From an uncultured Lachnospiraceae bacterium (GTDB lineage Bacteria > Bacillota > Clostridia > Lachnospirales > Lachnospiraceae), in assembly GCA_900550235.1 (NCBI GenBank), contig URRQ01000004.1, positions 11,061 through 75,060 on the forward strand: a DNA stretch of 64,000 bases, written 5' to 3'. This document shows positions 34,470 through 43,832 of this stretch, in pieces. Each line of letters starts with the position of its first letter. Within the stretch, counting starts at the first letter, position 1. The notes beneath the pieces were generated by a model that made no database searches, was not told the origin of the DNA, and worked only from the letters and a program-made list of their open reading frames with translations. The translations under genes and the position numbers were made by a program.

Positions 34470-35081
34470 ATGCAAAAGGTGACAGAGGAATCTTTTAAAA
34501 AGTATGGGAAGGTATTGAATGATTTTGACTTTTCTGAACTATTAAAAGAAATGAACACGACACCGGTTCCGGAAGATGTTATTTATGTTCCATCGGAAGA
34601 GCGCTTAGAAGCTTTGGATGCGGCAAAAGAGTTAAAAAACAGAATGTACGGAGGCTTGCCGATTCAGGTTGGTTATTGCAATGGACATAATAAAGCATTG
34701 AACGCATTGGAATATCATCGCTGTTCAGAAGTGGATGTGGCTGTAGACGATATTATTTTATTGCTGGGATGTCAGCAGGACATCGAGGAAGATTTTACAT
34801 ATGATACATCTCGTGTAGAAGCTTTTTATGTACCTGCAGGAACGGCAGTAGAATTATATGCAACAACGCTTCACTATGCTCCGTGCGGTGTAGAAGGGAA
34901 TGGATTCCGCTGTGTGATTGTGCTTCCAAAAGACACGAACACAGACATTACGTTTTCTACATCCGGAAAAGGGGAAGACAAGTTGCTGACAGCAAAAAAC
35001 AAATGGTTGATTGCTCACGAGGATGCAAAAATCGAAGGAGCTTTTAACGGACTCAAAGGCGTGAACATCACGTTAGGTTAG
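34470..35081 (+). CDS. DUF4867 family protein
   Basis: 203 residues. Resembles DUF4867, a cupin-like family related in shape to ureidoglycolate lyase-type folds. Visible features are LPIQVGYCNGHN, a region AVDDIILLLG, VPAGTAVELYATTLHYAP (a cupin-like strand pattern) and a C-terminal end with KNKWLIAHEDA. Of three in-frame ATGs (34452, 34461, 34470) the third has the best ribosome site, GAGAGGA. It is co-transcribed with the isomerase gene 21 bases on, so it may act on the same sugar, for example as a mutarotase or isomerase partner (inference). Confidence 0.7.
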   Translation: MQKVTEESFKKYGKVLNDFDFSELLKEMNTTPVPEDVIYVPSEERLEALDAAKELKNRMYGGLPIQVGYCNGHNKALNALEYHRCSEVDVAVDDIILLLGCQQDIEEDFTYDTSRVEAFYVPAGTAVELYATTLHYAPCGVEGNGFRCVIVLPKDTNTDITFSTSGKGEDKLLTAKNKWLIAHEDAKIEGAFNGLKGVNITLG

Positions 35082-35102
35082 ATGGATTAGGAGGAAAAGA
35101 AA

Positions 35103-36587
35103 ATGAGTAATATGCCAAAACTTAAAATTGGTGTGGTAGCAGTAAGCCGCGATTGCTTTCCGGAGAGCTTGTCTGTAACAAGAAGAGAAGCTCTTATGAA
35201 AGCATACATTGATAAATATGGAGATGCAGAAATCTATGAGTGTCCGATCTGCATTGTTGAGAGTGAGATCCATATGGTTCAGGCTTTGGAGGATGTAAAA
35301 AAAGCAGGATGTAATGCGCTGGTTGTATACCTTGGCAATTTCGGACCGGAAATAGCAGAAACATTGCTTGCGAAACATTTTGATGGACCGAAGATGTTTG
35401 TTGCAGCGGCAGAAGAAAGCGGAGATAATCTGATTCAGGGACGCGGCGATGCCTACTGCGGTATGTTAAATGCCAGCTATAACTTAAAGCTTCGTAATGT
35501 AAAAGCATATATCCCGGAATACCCGGTAGGAACAGCAGAAGAGTGTGCGGACATGATTCACGAATTTGCACCAATTGCAAAAGCGATCATTGGTTTAAGC
35601 AGCTTAAAGATTATTAGCTTTGGACCACGTCCGTTGAATTTCCTTGCATGTAATGCACCGATCCAGCAGCTTTATAATCTCGGAGTTGAAATTGAAGAAA
35701 ACTCAGAATTAGATCTATTTGAAGCATTTAATAAGCACGCAGATGATGAGAGAATTCCGTCTGTTGTAAAAGAAATGGAAGAGGAGCTTGGTGCAGGAAA
35801 CAAAAAACCTGAAATCTTAAAGAAATTAGCACAGTATGAACTGACATTAAAGGATTGGGTAGAAGAACACAAAGGCTACAGAGAATATGTTGCAATCGCG
35901 GGAAAATGCTGGCCGGCATTCCAGACACAGTTCGGTTTTGTACCGTGTTATGTCAATAGCCGTTTGACCGCACAGGGAATTCCCGTATCTTGTGAAGTAG
36001 ATATTTATGGAGCGCTAAGTGAGTTTATCGGAACAATCGTAAGCAATGATGCCGTTACATTATTGGATATCAATAATAATGTGCCTGCTGATTTATATAA
36101 AGAAGATATCGAAGGTAAATTCGACTACACACATAAAGATACGTTCATGGGATTCCATTGCGGAAATACGACAAGTAAAAAGCTATCTTTCTGTGAGATG
36201 AAGTATCAGTTGATCATGGCGAGAGCTCTTCCGGAAGAAGTGACACAGGGAACATTGGAAGGAGATATTGTTCCTGGAGATATTACATTTTTCAGACTGC
36301 AGAGTACCGCAGATTGTAAGCTCCGCGCATACATTGCACAGGGAGAGGTTCTTCCGGTTGCGACAAGATCCTTTGGATCTATTGGTATTTTTGCGATTCC
36401 GGAGATGGGAAGATTTTATCGTCATGTATTGATCGAGAAGAATTTCCCGCATCATGGAGCGGTTGCATTTGGCAAACACGGGAAAGCATTGTTTGAAGTG
36501 TTCAAATATATCGGTGTTCCGGTAGAAGAGATTGGCTACAATCAGCCAAAAGGAGTACGTTATCCAACGGAAAATCCTTGGAACTAA
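35103..36587 (+). CDS. L-fucose/L-arabinose isomerase family protein
   Basis: 494 residues. The Rossmann-like N-terminal part and the C-terminal barrel of the L-fucose isomerase family are seen. Candidate metal ligands are Glu 298 (SCEVDIYG), Asp 322 (LLDINN) and His 450/451 (NFPHHGAVAFG). Enzymes of this superfamily interconvert aldoses and ketoses with Mn2+. The operon's neighbours include xylulokinase and a GH120 beta-xylosidase, and no classical XylA is present. So xylose (or another pentose) to ketopentose is the likely reaction (inference). True fucose isomerase genes usually sit with fuculokinase and fuculose aldolase, absent here. A strong terminator follows. Confidence 0.8.
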   Translation: MSNMPKLKIGVVAVSRDCFPESLSVTRREALMKAYIDKYGDAEIYECPICIVESEIHMVQALEDVKKAGCNALVVYLGNFGPEIAETLLAKHFDGPKMFVAAAEESGDNLIQGRGDAYCGMLNASYNLKLRNVKAYIPEYPVGTAEECADMIHEFAPIAKAIIGLSSLKIISFGPRPLNFLACNAPIQQLYNLGVEIEENSELDLFEAFNKHADDERIPSVVKEMEEELGAGNKKPEILKKLAQYELTLKDWVEEHKGYREYVAIAGKCWPAFQTQFGFVPCYVNSRLTAQGIPVSCEVDIYGALSEFIGTIVSNDAVTLLDINNNVPADLYKEDIEGKFDYTHKDTFMGFHCGNTTSKKLSFCEMKYQLIMARALPEEVTQGTLEGDIVPGDITFFRLQSTADCKLRAYIAQGEVLPVATRSFGSIGIFAIPEMGRFYRHVLIEKNFPHHGAVAFGKHGKALFEVFKYIGVPVEEIGYNQPKGVRYPTENPWN

Positions 36588-36590
36588 ATT

Positions 36591-36635
36591 AAAAAATCGT
36601 CTGTATATTTTGAATAGATATACAGACGATTTTTT
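36591..36635 (+). terminator. Terminator after the isomerase gene
   Basis: A near-perfect 17-bp stem: AAAAAATCGTCTGTATA with TATACAGACGATTTTTT. Confidence 0.92.
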
Positions 36636-36747
36636 GAATTATTATAAAAGATGTACTTTTTAAAAATGATATTTTATTGACAATCTCGTGAAAATGCATA
36701 AAAAACAAACAAACAAAATAGAAAAAGTGATAAAAAACACCAAAAAA

Positions 36748-36764
36748 GACAAGAAAGTGACATT
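36748..36764 (+). promoter_or_regulatory. Putative AraC operator, copy 2
   Basis: GACAAGAAAGTGACATT, one base different from copy 1 at 34359, also ending 41 bases before its -10. The rest of the 36636-36857 gap is AT-rich with no gene. Confidence 0.6.
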
Positions 36765-36802
36765 GAAAGGTTAAGAGTAAGCTAGTGGAGAGATGGAAAG
36801 GT

Positions 36803-36811
36803 TGTTATAAT
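36803..36811 (+). promoter_or_regulatory. Extended -10 of the sugar-transport operon
   Basis: TGTTATAAT at 36803-36811, again with no good -35. Confidence 0.65.
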
Positions 36812-36857
36812 TTACAATATAAGAAACAGGAAGTCACTATTAAAAGGAGGAAGAGAA

Positions 36858-38111
36858 ATGAAAAAGAGACTTGCGAGAATTCTTGCTGTAGCGCTGGCTG
36901 CATCAACTATGCTCACCGGATGTGGTGGGGGCGGTAAGAAGCCTTCCAATGGAAAAGCGCCTGAGAAACAGGAGATTACAGAAGATGTAACAAAGACAGA
37001 GGGAGAAATCAATGTCTGGACAAATTTAAGCCAGGATGAGATGAACTTCTATGTAGAAGAGTTTAACAAAATCGTACCGGGTGTAAAGGTTAATGTTACG
37101 GTAATGCCATCTAAAGAGTACAGAACAAAACTTCAGAATGCTTTCCGTACAGGAACAAATGCACCAGATGTAGCAACATTTGAGATTTCTGACTATGGTG
37201 TTTACAGAGATACAGATATGCTTGAGAACTTAAGTCAGGAGCAGTACGGCGGAGATGAGATTTCAAAAAATATGATTCCATATGTTGATGAATTATCAAG
37301 AGACGGAGAAGGCAATGTAAAAGGTCTTTCTTGGCAGTCAACACCAGGTGGATTCTGGTATAAGAAAGCGCTTGCAAAAGAATACCTTGGAACAGACGAT
37401 CCACAGGAATTAGCAGAAATGTTATCAAGCTGGGATAAGATCGTTGAAGTTGGTAAACAGGTATATGAGAAATCAGGCGGAAAGATTGCTTTATTAGATG
37501 ACGTTGAATCAGTATTACAGCTTTATGCTTCTTACAAAGGACAGGCTTGGGTAGATGAAAACAATCATATCATCGATGATGAGTATATGCTTGAAATGTA
37601 CAAAATGATGGATGATGTTGTTAAGAACAAAGTAGATGCAGAAGCAGATATGTGGTCAGCAGGTTGGACATCAGGAATGTACTCAAAAGATATGTTTATC
37701 TTAACATGTCTTCCAACATGGGGATTAAACTTCTGTATCAAACCAGGTATCCCAGCAGACGAGATGGAAAAAGCTGCAAACACATGGGGATATATGCAGG
37801 CTCCGATTCCTTACCAGAACGGTGGAACATGGTACGGAATGTACTCAAAATCAGAGAATAAAGATGCTGCATGGGCTTGGATCAAAACTATGACAGCTAA
37901 TGAAGATTACCTTGTAAACGGACTTGCAAATACATGGGGAGATTTTCCGGGATATATTCCGGCAATCGAAAGATGTATTGAAGAAGGGCATACAGATATC
38001 GTTACAGGAGATCAGCAGTATTTCGCAGATTTCTATGAGACAGCGAAAAAAGTTAAAGGTGATCCATTAACAAAATATGACCGTCAGGCATGGTCAAGTG
38101 CAACAGCATAG
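36858..38111 (+). CDS. Sugar ABC transporter solute-binding lipoprotein, amber-truncated
   Basis: 417 residues before a TAG at 38109. A lipoprotein signal (MKKRLARILAVALAASTMLTG, then Cys 22) precedes a family 1 extracellular binding domain (INVWTNLSQDEMNFYVEEFN, RTGTNAPDVATFEISDY). It would capture an oligosaccharide outside the cell and hand it to the permeases downstream. After the TAG the same frame stays open for 32 more codons (MDLVATGQATPEEAVKGFKE and onward) to a TAA at 38208. Those residues look like the ordinary C-terminal helix of such proteins, so this is a premature stop, most likely from CAG. AGGAGG precedes ATG 36858. Confidence 0.9.
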   Translation: MKKRLARILAVALAASTMLTGCGGGGKKPSNGKAPEKQEITEDVTKTEGEINVWTNLSQDEMNFYVEEFNKIVPGVKVNVTVMPSKEYRTKLQNAFRTGTNAPDVATFEISDYGVYRDTDMLENLSQEQYGGDEISKNMIPYVDELSRDGEGNVKGLSWQSTPGGFWYKKALAKEYLGTDDPQELAEMLSSWDKIVEVGKQVYEKSGGKIALLDDVESVLQLYASYKGQAWVDENNHIIDDEYMLEMYKMMDDVVKNKVDAEADMWSAGWTSGMYSKDMFILTCLPTWGLNFCIKPGIPADEMEKAANTWGYMQAPIPYQNGGTWYGMYSKSENKDAAWAWIKTMTANEDYLVNGLANTWGDFPGYIPAIERCIEEGHTDIVTGDQQYFADFYETAKKVKGDPLTKYDRQAWSSATA

Positions 38112-38223
38112 ATGGATCTTGTAGCTACAGGACAGGCTACACCGGAAGAAGCGGTAAAAGGCTTTAAAGAAGAAATGAAAAATATTTATCCAGAAATCGA
38201 AATTGATTAATCTTTAGCAACAC

Positions 38224-38273
38224 AGCTGCTTCGTGGAGGTCTTCACTAAGAGTACGACGCGAAGCAGCTTTTC
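38224..38273 (+). terminator. Intra-operon hairpin between binding protein and permease
   Basis: AGCTGCTTCG (38224-38233) pairs with CGAAGCAGCT (38260-38269), then four T. The short T-run suggests partial termination or protection of the binding-protein mRNA, giving more binding protein than permease. Confidence 0.6.
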
Positions 38274-38298
38274 TAGTCGGAAGGAGGATTACAAAAAA

Positions 38299-39210
38299 GT
38301 GTCCGCAATAACAAAAAAAAGAAGAAACAAAATAAATAAAAGTAATGCGGGATATTTCTTTATTGCCCCATATATTATAGTTTTTTTATGCTTTACTTTG
38401 TATCCGATTCTCTATACATTTAGACTAAGCTTTATGTCATGGGACGGATTTGGGGAGCAGCAATTTGTAGGGTTAGCAAACTACACAAGACTTTTGCATG
38501 ATCCGATGTTTATTAAATCGATTGGAAATACGATTTTTATCGCATTGATCGCTATGATACCACAGATGATATTCGGTCTGGTGCTTGCATTTTTATTGAA
38601 CCAGAAGAGATTAAAAGGATCAAATTTCTTTAAAACGGTTTTTTATTTTCCGAATCTTGTAACGGCAGTTTCGCTCGGTGTTTTGTTCAGTTTGCTATTT
38701 GACTGGAAAGTAGGAAGCGTAAATCAGTTACTGACATCGTTACATATTATTTCAGAACCGATTAACTGGAAGGGAAGTCCGATTTTGTCTCAGTTAATCG
38801 TTGCATTTGTATTATTCTGGCAATATTTTGGATACTATACCATTATATTTACAGCCGGTATTCGAGGAATTCCATATGAATTATTTGAGGCGGCAGAGGT
38901 AGATGGAGCAACAAAAACACAGACATTCTTTAAAATTGTGCTTCCGCTGATGCGCCCGATCATGACATTTGCATTTGTAACATCTATCATAGGTGGTCTT
39001 CAGATCTTTGACTTGCCATACACATTTGGTGGACAAATGGGTGGTACAAAGGGATCGCTACTGACAATGGTAATGTATATGTACAATATTGCATTTACAA
39101 ATTTAGACTATGGTTATGGCGCGGCTATTTCTTATGGATTATTTGTAATTATCATTGTGTTCTCGATTATTTTTATGAAATATACAACAGGAAAGAAGGA
39201 GCAGTATTAA
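38299..39210 (+). CDS. Sugar ABC transporter permease 1
   Basis: 303 residues and six membrane helices, MalF/UgpA type. The EAA loop reads ELFEAAEVDGATKTQTFFKI. The GTG at 38299 is chosen: AAGGAGG (38281-38287) is upstream, and the earlier in-frame start at 38233 falls inside the hairpin. It works with the second permease and a binding protein. No ATPase gene is in the operon, so a shared MsmX-type ATPase is probably used. Confidence 0.88.
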   Translation: MSAITKKRRNKINKSNAGYFFIAPYIIVFLCFTLYPILYTFRLSFMSWDGFGEQQFVGLANYTRLLHDPMFIKSIGNTIFIALIAMIPQMIFGLVLAFLLNQKRLKGSNFFKTVFYFPNLVTAVSLGVLFSLLFDWKVGSVNQLLTSLHIISEPINWKGSPILSQLIVAFVLFWQYFGYYTIIFTAGIRGIPYELFEAAEVDGATKTQTFFKIVLPLMRPIMTFAFVTSIIGGLQIFDLPYTFGGQMGGTKGSLLTMVMYMYNIAFTNLDYGYGAAISYGLFVIIIVFSIIFMKYTTGKKEQY

Positions 39211-40056
39211 ATGGGTATGAAAGCAAAAAAAGAAAATCACGCAAAAATACGCAGGGGTTTAACATATGTATTTCTAATTATTTTGGCTATTGTTTGTGTG
39301 GTACCATTTTATAATATGATTATCGGCTGTACTCATGATAATGCAGCCTTAGCAACATCATTCCAGATGCTTCCGGGAAGTCATTTGATGGATAACTATA
39401 AACGATTGCAAGATAACGTGGATATTTGGCGTGGTCTCGGCAACAGTATTTTTATCTCTGTTACTTATACATTGATTTCTACATATGTCGGAGCGATGAC
39501 GGCTTATGGATTTGCAAAATACAAATTCCGTGGAAATAAAGTGCTATTTTGGGTTGTATTAGCAACGATGATGTTACCTGGACAACTTGGTATCATCGGA
39601 TATTTTCAGGAAATGAATACATTAGGTCTTTTGGATAGTTATATTTCTATTATTATGCCAAGTTTTGCAACTCCGGTAATGGTATATTGGATTCGCCAAT
39701 ATATTGATGCATATGTTCCGGATGAATTGATTGAAAGTGCGAGAATTGACGGTTGCAATGAATTTAAGATTTTTAATAAGATTATTTTCCCGGTAATTAT
39801 TGGCGGTGTAGCTACACAGGCTATTTTTACATTTGTAAGTTGCTGGAATTCTTTCGTTCAGCCATCTATTCTCTTATTCTCGCAAGAGAAGTTTACACTA
39901 CCAATTTTGGTACAGCAGATGCAGGGTGTTTACAAAACCGATTACGGTGTAATTTATTTAGGCGTAACACTTTCTGTTATTCCGATTCTTCTTTTATTCG
40001 TATTCTGTTCGAAGAAGATTATGGAGAGTTCAATGTCTGGTGCAGTAAAGGGATAA
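39211..40056 (+). CDS. Sugar ABC transporter permease 2
   Basis: 281 residues and six membrane helices, MalG type, with EAA loop ELIESARIDGCNEFKIFNKI. The ATG follows the stop codon of permease 1 directly, with AAGGAGC just before it, so the two are translated as a pair. Confidence 0.92.
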   Translation: MGMKAKKENHAKIRRGLTYVFLIILAIVCVVPFYNMIIGCTHDNAALATSFQMLPGSHLMDNYKRLQDNVDIWRGLGNSIFISVTYTLISTYVGAMTAYGFAKYKFRGNKVLFWVVLATMMLPGQLGIIGYFQEMNTLGLLDSYISIIMPSFATPVMVYWIRQYIDAYVPDELIESARIDGCNEFKIFNKIIFPVIIGGVATQAIFTFVSCWNSFVQPSILLFSQEKFTLPILVQQMQGVYKTDYGVIYLGVTLSVIPILLLFVFCSKKIMESSMSGAVKG

Positions 40057-40059
40057 TCT

Positions 40060-41250
40060 ATGAAATACAATTTTGATGAACAAATTGACAGAAGAAATAC
40101 AAACAGCGCAAAATTTGATGAGATGGATGCGTTGTTTGGAACAGACGTTATGCATTTGGGAGTGGCAGACATGGACTACCGCTCCCCAATGCCTATTATA
40201 GAGGCAATGCAGAAAATCATTGACAAAGGGGTATTTGGATATACTATTTGGCCGGATCAGTATGAGGCATGGATTTGTCAATGGATGAAACGTCATTATG
40301 GAGAGAATATTGATCCGGAATGGGTTCTGTTTTCACCAAGAATCAACATGGCATTAAATATGGCGGTAGAAACATTTACGAATGCCGGAGATGGAATTGT
40401 CCTTCATACGCCGGCTTATACTGCGCTTCAAAATGCAGTTGAAAAATATGACCGTGTCATGATTGAAAGTCCGCTTGTATTGGAAAATGGCAGATATAAA
40501 ATGGACTTTGAACAGTTGAGAAAAGAACTGGATGAGAAAAAAGCAAAAGGTATATGTGCAAAGATCATGCTTTTATGCAATCCTCACAATCCGACAGGAC
40601 GTGTCTGGAAACTGGAAGAATTGCAACAGATTGCTGATATTTGCAAAGAATACAATCTTCTGTTGATATCAGATGAGATACATGAAGATTTTGTGAAAAA
40701 AGGATATAAATTTGTGTCTTGCCTGAAATTAAAAGAAGAACTCCAAGGACGGATGATTATATGTAATTCTATTACAAAGACATTCAATGTACCGGGAGTT
40801 ATTTTATCCAATCTGATCATTCCGGATCCGAAAATACGGGAACGGATGAAAGAGACGATCGACCGTTGGGGACTTCACAATCCAAATATCTTTGCTGCCG
40901 GAATTTTAGAGGCGGCTTATACACAATGTGATGAATGGATAGAGCAGGTCAATGAATATTTAGAGAATAATTACCGGTTCTTGAAAGAATATTTGGAGAA
41001 GAACATGCCGGAATTTGAAGTGATCCATTCCGAAGGCACTTATATGGCATGGATTCAGACAGAAAAATTGCAGATTACTCCGGAGCAGCTGGAGGAGTTT
41101 TTTATCAAAGATGCAAAAGTATCGGTATATATGGGAAGCAGATATGGAAAACATACAGATTCCTTTATAAGAATTAACATTGCAACGTCAAGAAGCTATC
41201 TTCAGGAGGCTTTGGAAAGAATCAAGGCGCAATATCATAAAATAAAATAA
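40060..41250 (+). CDS. MalY/PatB-type aminotransferase-fold lyase
   Basis: 396 residues. Begins KYNFDEQIDRRNTNSAKFDE, with the MalY motif HLGVADMDYRSPMPI. The PLP lysine is in NSITKTFNVPG. The family includes cystathionine beta-lyases; E. coli MalY also represses the maltose system through MalT. It starts four bases after permease 2, within the sugar operon, which recalls the maltose case (inference). Substrate not determined. Confidence 0.9.
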   Translation: MKYNFDEQIDRRNTNSAKFDEMDALFGTDVMHLGVADMDYRSPMPIIEAMQKIIDKGVFGYTIWPDQYEAWICQWMKRHYGENIDPEWVLFSPRINMALNMAVETFTNAGDGIVLHTPAYTALQNAVEKYDRVMIESPLVLENGRYKMDFEQLRKELDEKKAKGICAKIMLLCNPHNPTGRVWKLEELQQIADICKEYNLLLISDEIHEDFVKKGYKFVSCLKLKEELQGRMIICNSITKTFNVPGVILSNLIIPDPKIRERMKETIDRWGLHNPNIFAAGILEAAYTQCDEWIEQVNEYLENNYRFLKEYLEKNMPEFEVIHSEGTYMAWIQTEKLQITPEQLEEFFIKDAKVSVYMGSRYGKHTDSFIRINIATSRSYLQEALERIKAQYHKIK

Positions 41251-41269
41251 TCATTAGAGGTACAGAAAA

Positions 41270-42289
41270 ATGGATAGGGTATTTTTGGATAAACTTTTAA
41301 ATCAGATTTCTGTTTCCGGGTGCGAAGAACAGGGACAGGAAGTGCTAAAAGAGTATATGGAGGCGTTTTCTGATGAGATATGGACAGATGAGATGGGAGA
41401 TGTAATCTGCATCTTAAATCCGGAAAGTCCGGTTCGGGTTATGTTGTCTGCACATGCAGATGAAATAGGGCTGCTAGTTACCAGAATTACCGAATCGGGA
41501 AGGATTCAAGCAATTGAACGAGGCGGAATTATACATCAGAATTATCCGGGACAAAAGGTACAGATTCGTACGCAGAAAGGCGTTGTTTACGGAGTAGTTG
41601 AATGTAGCAGAGAAGTGATTAGAAAAGAAGACTTAAAAGCTTCAGATTTTTTGATTGATATCGGTGCTTGTTCAAAAGAAGATGCGGAAAAGTATGTAGC
41701 AATCGGAGATACCATTGTTTTGGATGCGGGAGTGCGTGAACTTGCAAACGGAAGAATTGCAGCTCGTGCGCTAGATGACAGAATCGGTGTTTTTGTGATC
41801 ATGGAAGCACTCAAAAGAGCAAAGGAACGAGGTTGTAAAGTAGGTGTTTATGCTGCCGCAACAGTAGGAGAAGAAACTGTAAAAAACGGAGCATACTGGT
41901 CAAGTGCAAGGATTCAGCCGACAGCAGCAGTTGTTGTGGACGTAACAAACTGTACAGATTACAGCAGATTCCCAAATCCTGCAGTATCTGGAGATGTAGT
42001 GTTGGGAGGAGGACCATCGCTTTGCAATAGTCCGTTAGCGTCCAAACGCTTGAATAAAAAGATGCAGGAATGCGGAGAACGGATTGGAATCCATACACAG
42101 CGAGAGGCTGCAAGTTCAAAAAGTTATACAGATGCAGATGAAATCCATTTTTCAAATCAAGGTGTACCAACAGTATTTACAGCAGTGCCGCTTCGGAATA
42201 TGCATACACCGGGAGAAATTGCGGATCTGAAAGATGTGGAAGGCTGTATTGAAGTGATTGCAGAGTTTTTATGCTCCTTTGAAGAGTAG
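41270..42289 (+). CDS. M42 family metallopeptidase
   Basis: 339 residues. Metal ligands of the M42 family are visible in order: SAHADEIGLL (His), ALDDRIG (Asp), GEETVKNGA (Glu), VVDVTNC (Asp) and NMHTPGEI (His). Members are dodecameric aminopeptidases of the cytosol; some are annotated as endoglucanase M because of old work. In a sugar operon a peptidase is unexpected; action on sugar substrates cannot be ruled in or out. Confidence 0.9.
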   Translation: MDRVFLDKLLNQISVSGCEEQGQEVLKEYMEAFSDEIWTDEMGDVICILNPESPVRVMLSAHADEIGLLVTRITESGRIQAIERGGIIHQNYPGQKVQIRTQKGVVYGVVECSREVIRKEDLKASDFLIDIGACSKEDAEKYVAIGDTIVLDAGVRELANGRIAARALDDRIGVFVIMEALKRAKERGCKVGVYAAATVGEETVKNGAYWSSARIQPTAAVVVDVTNCTDYSRFPNPAVSGDVVLGGGPSLCNSPLASKRLNKKMQECGERIGIHTQREAASSKSYTDADEIHFSNQGVPTVFTAVPLRNMHTPGEIADLKDVEGCIEVIAEFLCSFEE

Positions 42290-42319
42290 TTGAACAAAAG
42301 AAACGTGGAGGAAACAGAT

Positions 42320-43777
42320 ATGTTATATATAGGTGTGGATTTAGGAACATCAGCAGTAAAATTACTTCTCATGGATCAGGATGGAGAAATTAAAAAAATA
42401 GTTTCCAAAGAATATCCGTTGTTTTTCCCAAATCCGGGTTGGTCAGAACAAAATCCGGAGGATTGGTTTAGACAATCTATGGCGGGAATCAAAGAACTGA
42501 CAGCTGAGTGTGATAAATCGCAGATCGCAGGAATCAGCTTCGGAGGTCAGATGCATGGATTAGTTGTTCTTGATGCAGAAGACAAAGTACTACGTCCGGC
42601 AATTCTGTGGAATGATGGACGTACCGATAAAGAAACAGAGTATTTAAATACTGTGATCGGAAAGGAAAAACTTTCAGAGTATACTGCAAATATTGCGTTT
42701 GCAGGTTTTACAGCACCAAAGATTCTGTGGATGAAAGAGCATGAACCGGAACTGTTTCAACAGATTCGAAAAATCATGCTTCCAAAAGATTATCTTGCTT
42801 ACCGATTATCAGGAACATTTTGTACAGACGTTTCAGATGCGTCCGGTATGTTACTCATGGATGTAAAACATAAATGCTGGTCAAAAGAAATGCTTGAAAT
42901 ATGCAGCATTACAGAAAAACAGCTTCCAAAGCTTTTTGAAAGTTACGATGTGGTAGGAACTTTGAAGAAAGAGATTGCCGAAGAACTTGGAATGCCTGAG
43001 ACGGTAAAAGTTATTGCAGGAGCCGGAGACAATGCGGCGGCAGCAGTAGGAACAGGTACTGTAGGAGATGGAATGTGTAATATTTCTCTTGGCACATCAG
43101 GAACAATTTTTATCTCCAGCAAAGAATTCGGAGTAGATAAAAATAATGCTCTTCATTCATTTGCACATGCGGACGGCAAGTATCACTTGATGGGGTGCAT
43201 GTTGAGCGCTGCTTCTTGTAATAAATGGTGGTCTGAAGAAATACTGAAGACAACAGATTTTGCAAAAGAGCAGGAAAATATTGTGAAGTTAGGAGAAAAC
43301 AATGTATTCTATCTTCCATATCTGATGGGAGAGAGATCTCCTCATAATGATCCGAAGGTGAGAGCTGCTTTTATCGGAATGTCCATGGATACGACAAGAG
43401 AAGAAATGACGCAAGCTGTTTTGGAAGGAGTCGCATTTGGATTAAGAGATTCGTTGGAAGTTGCAAGAAGCCTTGGTATGAAGATTGAAAGAACAAAAAT
43501 TTGTGGCGGAGGCGCCAAGAGTCCTCTTTGGAAAAAAATCATCGCAAACGTTATGAACTTAAAAGTAGATGTGATTGAAAGTGAAGAAGGACCGGCTCTT
43601 GGAGGAGCAATTCTTGCTGCAGTAGGTTGCGGTGAGTATCCGGACGTAGAGACAGCAGCAAAGCACTTTGTTCATGTAATCGATACAGTAGAGCCGGAGG
43701 AAGCTCTTGTAACGAAGTATGAGGAAAAATATCAACAATTTAAAAAAATCTATCCGGCAGTGAAAGATTTATTTTAG
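42320..43777 (+). CDS. xylB: Xylulokinase
   Basis: 485 residues, FGGY sugar kinase. The ATP-binding start is YIGVDLGTSAVKLLLMD, the substrate loop is SFGGQMHGLVVLD (XylB signature with M-H-G-L), and the C-terminal signature reads ICGGGAKSPLWKKI. It phosphorylates D-xylulose, feeding the pentose phosphate or phosphoketolase route. ATG 42320 behind GGAGG is preferred to the in-frame start at 42290. A terminator lies between it and the GH120 gene. Confidence 0.92.
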   Translation: MLYIGVDLGTSAVKLLLMDQDGEIKKIVSKEYPLFFPNPGWSEQNPEDWFRQSMAGIKELTAECDKSQIAGISFGGQMHGLVVLDAEDKVLRPAILWNDGRTDKETEYLNTVIGKEKLSEYTANIAFAGFTAPKILWMKEHEPELFQQIRKIMLPKDYLAYRLSGTFCTDVSDASGMLLMDVKHKCWSKEMLEICSITEKQLPKLFESYDVVGTLKKEIAEELGMPETVKVIAGAGDNAAAAVGTGTVGDGMCNISLGTSGTIFISSKEFGVDKNNALHSFAHADGKYHLMGCMLSAASCNKWWSEEILKTTDFAKEQENIVKLGENNVFYLPYLMGERSPHNDPKVRAAFIGMSMDTTREEMTQAVLEGVAFGLRDSLEVARSLGMKIERTKICGGGAKSPLWKKIIANVMNLKVDVIESEEGPALGGAILAAVGCGEYPDVETAAKHFVHVIDTVEPEEALVTKYEEKYQQFKKIYPAVKDLF

Positions 43778-43783
43778 TCGGGG

Positions 43784-43814
43784 AAGGGGCAGGTGGAGAC
43801 ACTGCCCCTTTTTG
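43784..43814 (+). terminator. Terminator after xylB
   Basis: AAGGGGCAG pairs with CTGCCCCTT, followed by T-run. The GH120 gene follows 18 bases on without a visible promoter, so read-through is likely. Confidence 0.75.
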
Positions 43815-43832
43815 TGAAAATGGAGGAGAAAT

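Noticed and set aside
35103..36587. True L-fucose isomerase
   Set aside because: No fucose kinase, aldolase or lactaldehyde genes are nearby; xylulokinase and xylosidase are.
36680..36685. TTGACA as a -35 for the sugar-transport operon
   Set aside because: No -10 at a sensible distance; the TATAAT at 36806 is far downstream.
38109..38111. Pyrrolysine or suppressed amber codon
   Set aside because: No pyl genes or suppressor tRNA in the window, and binding proteins are not known to use it. A point mutation is simpler.
38233..38298. Longer N-terminus for permease 1
   Set aside because: It would begin inside a strong hairpin; GTG 38299 has AAGGAGG upstream.
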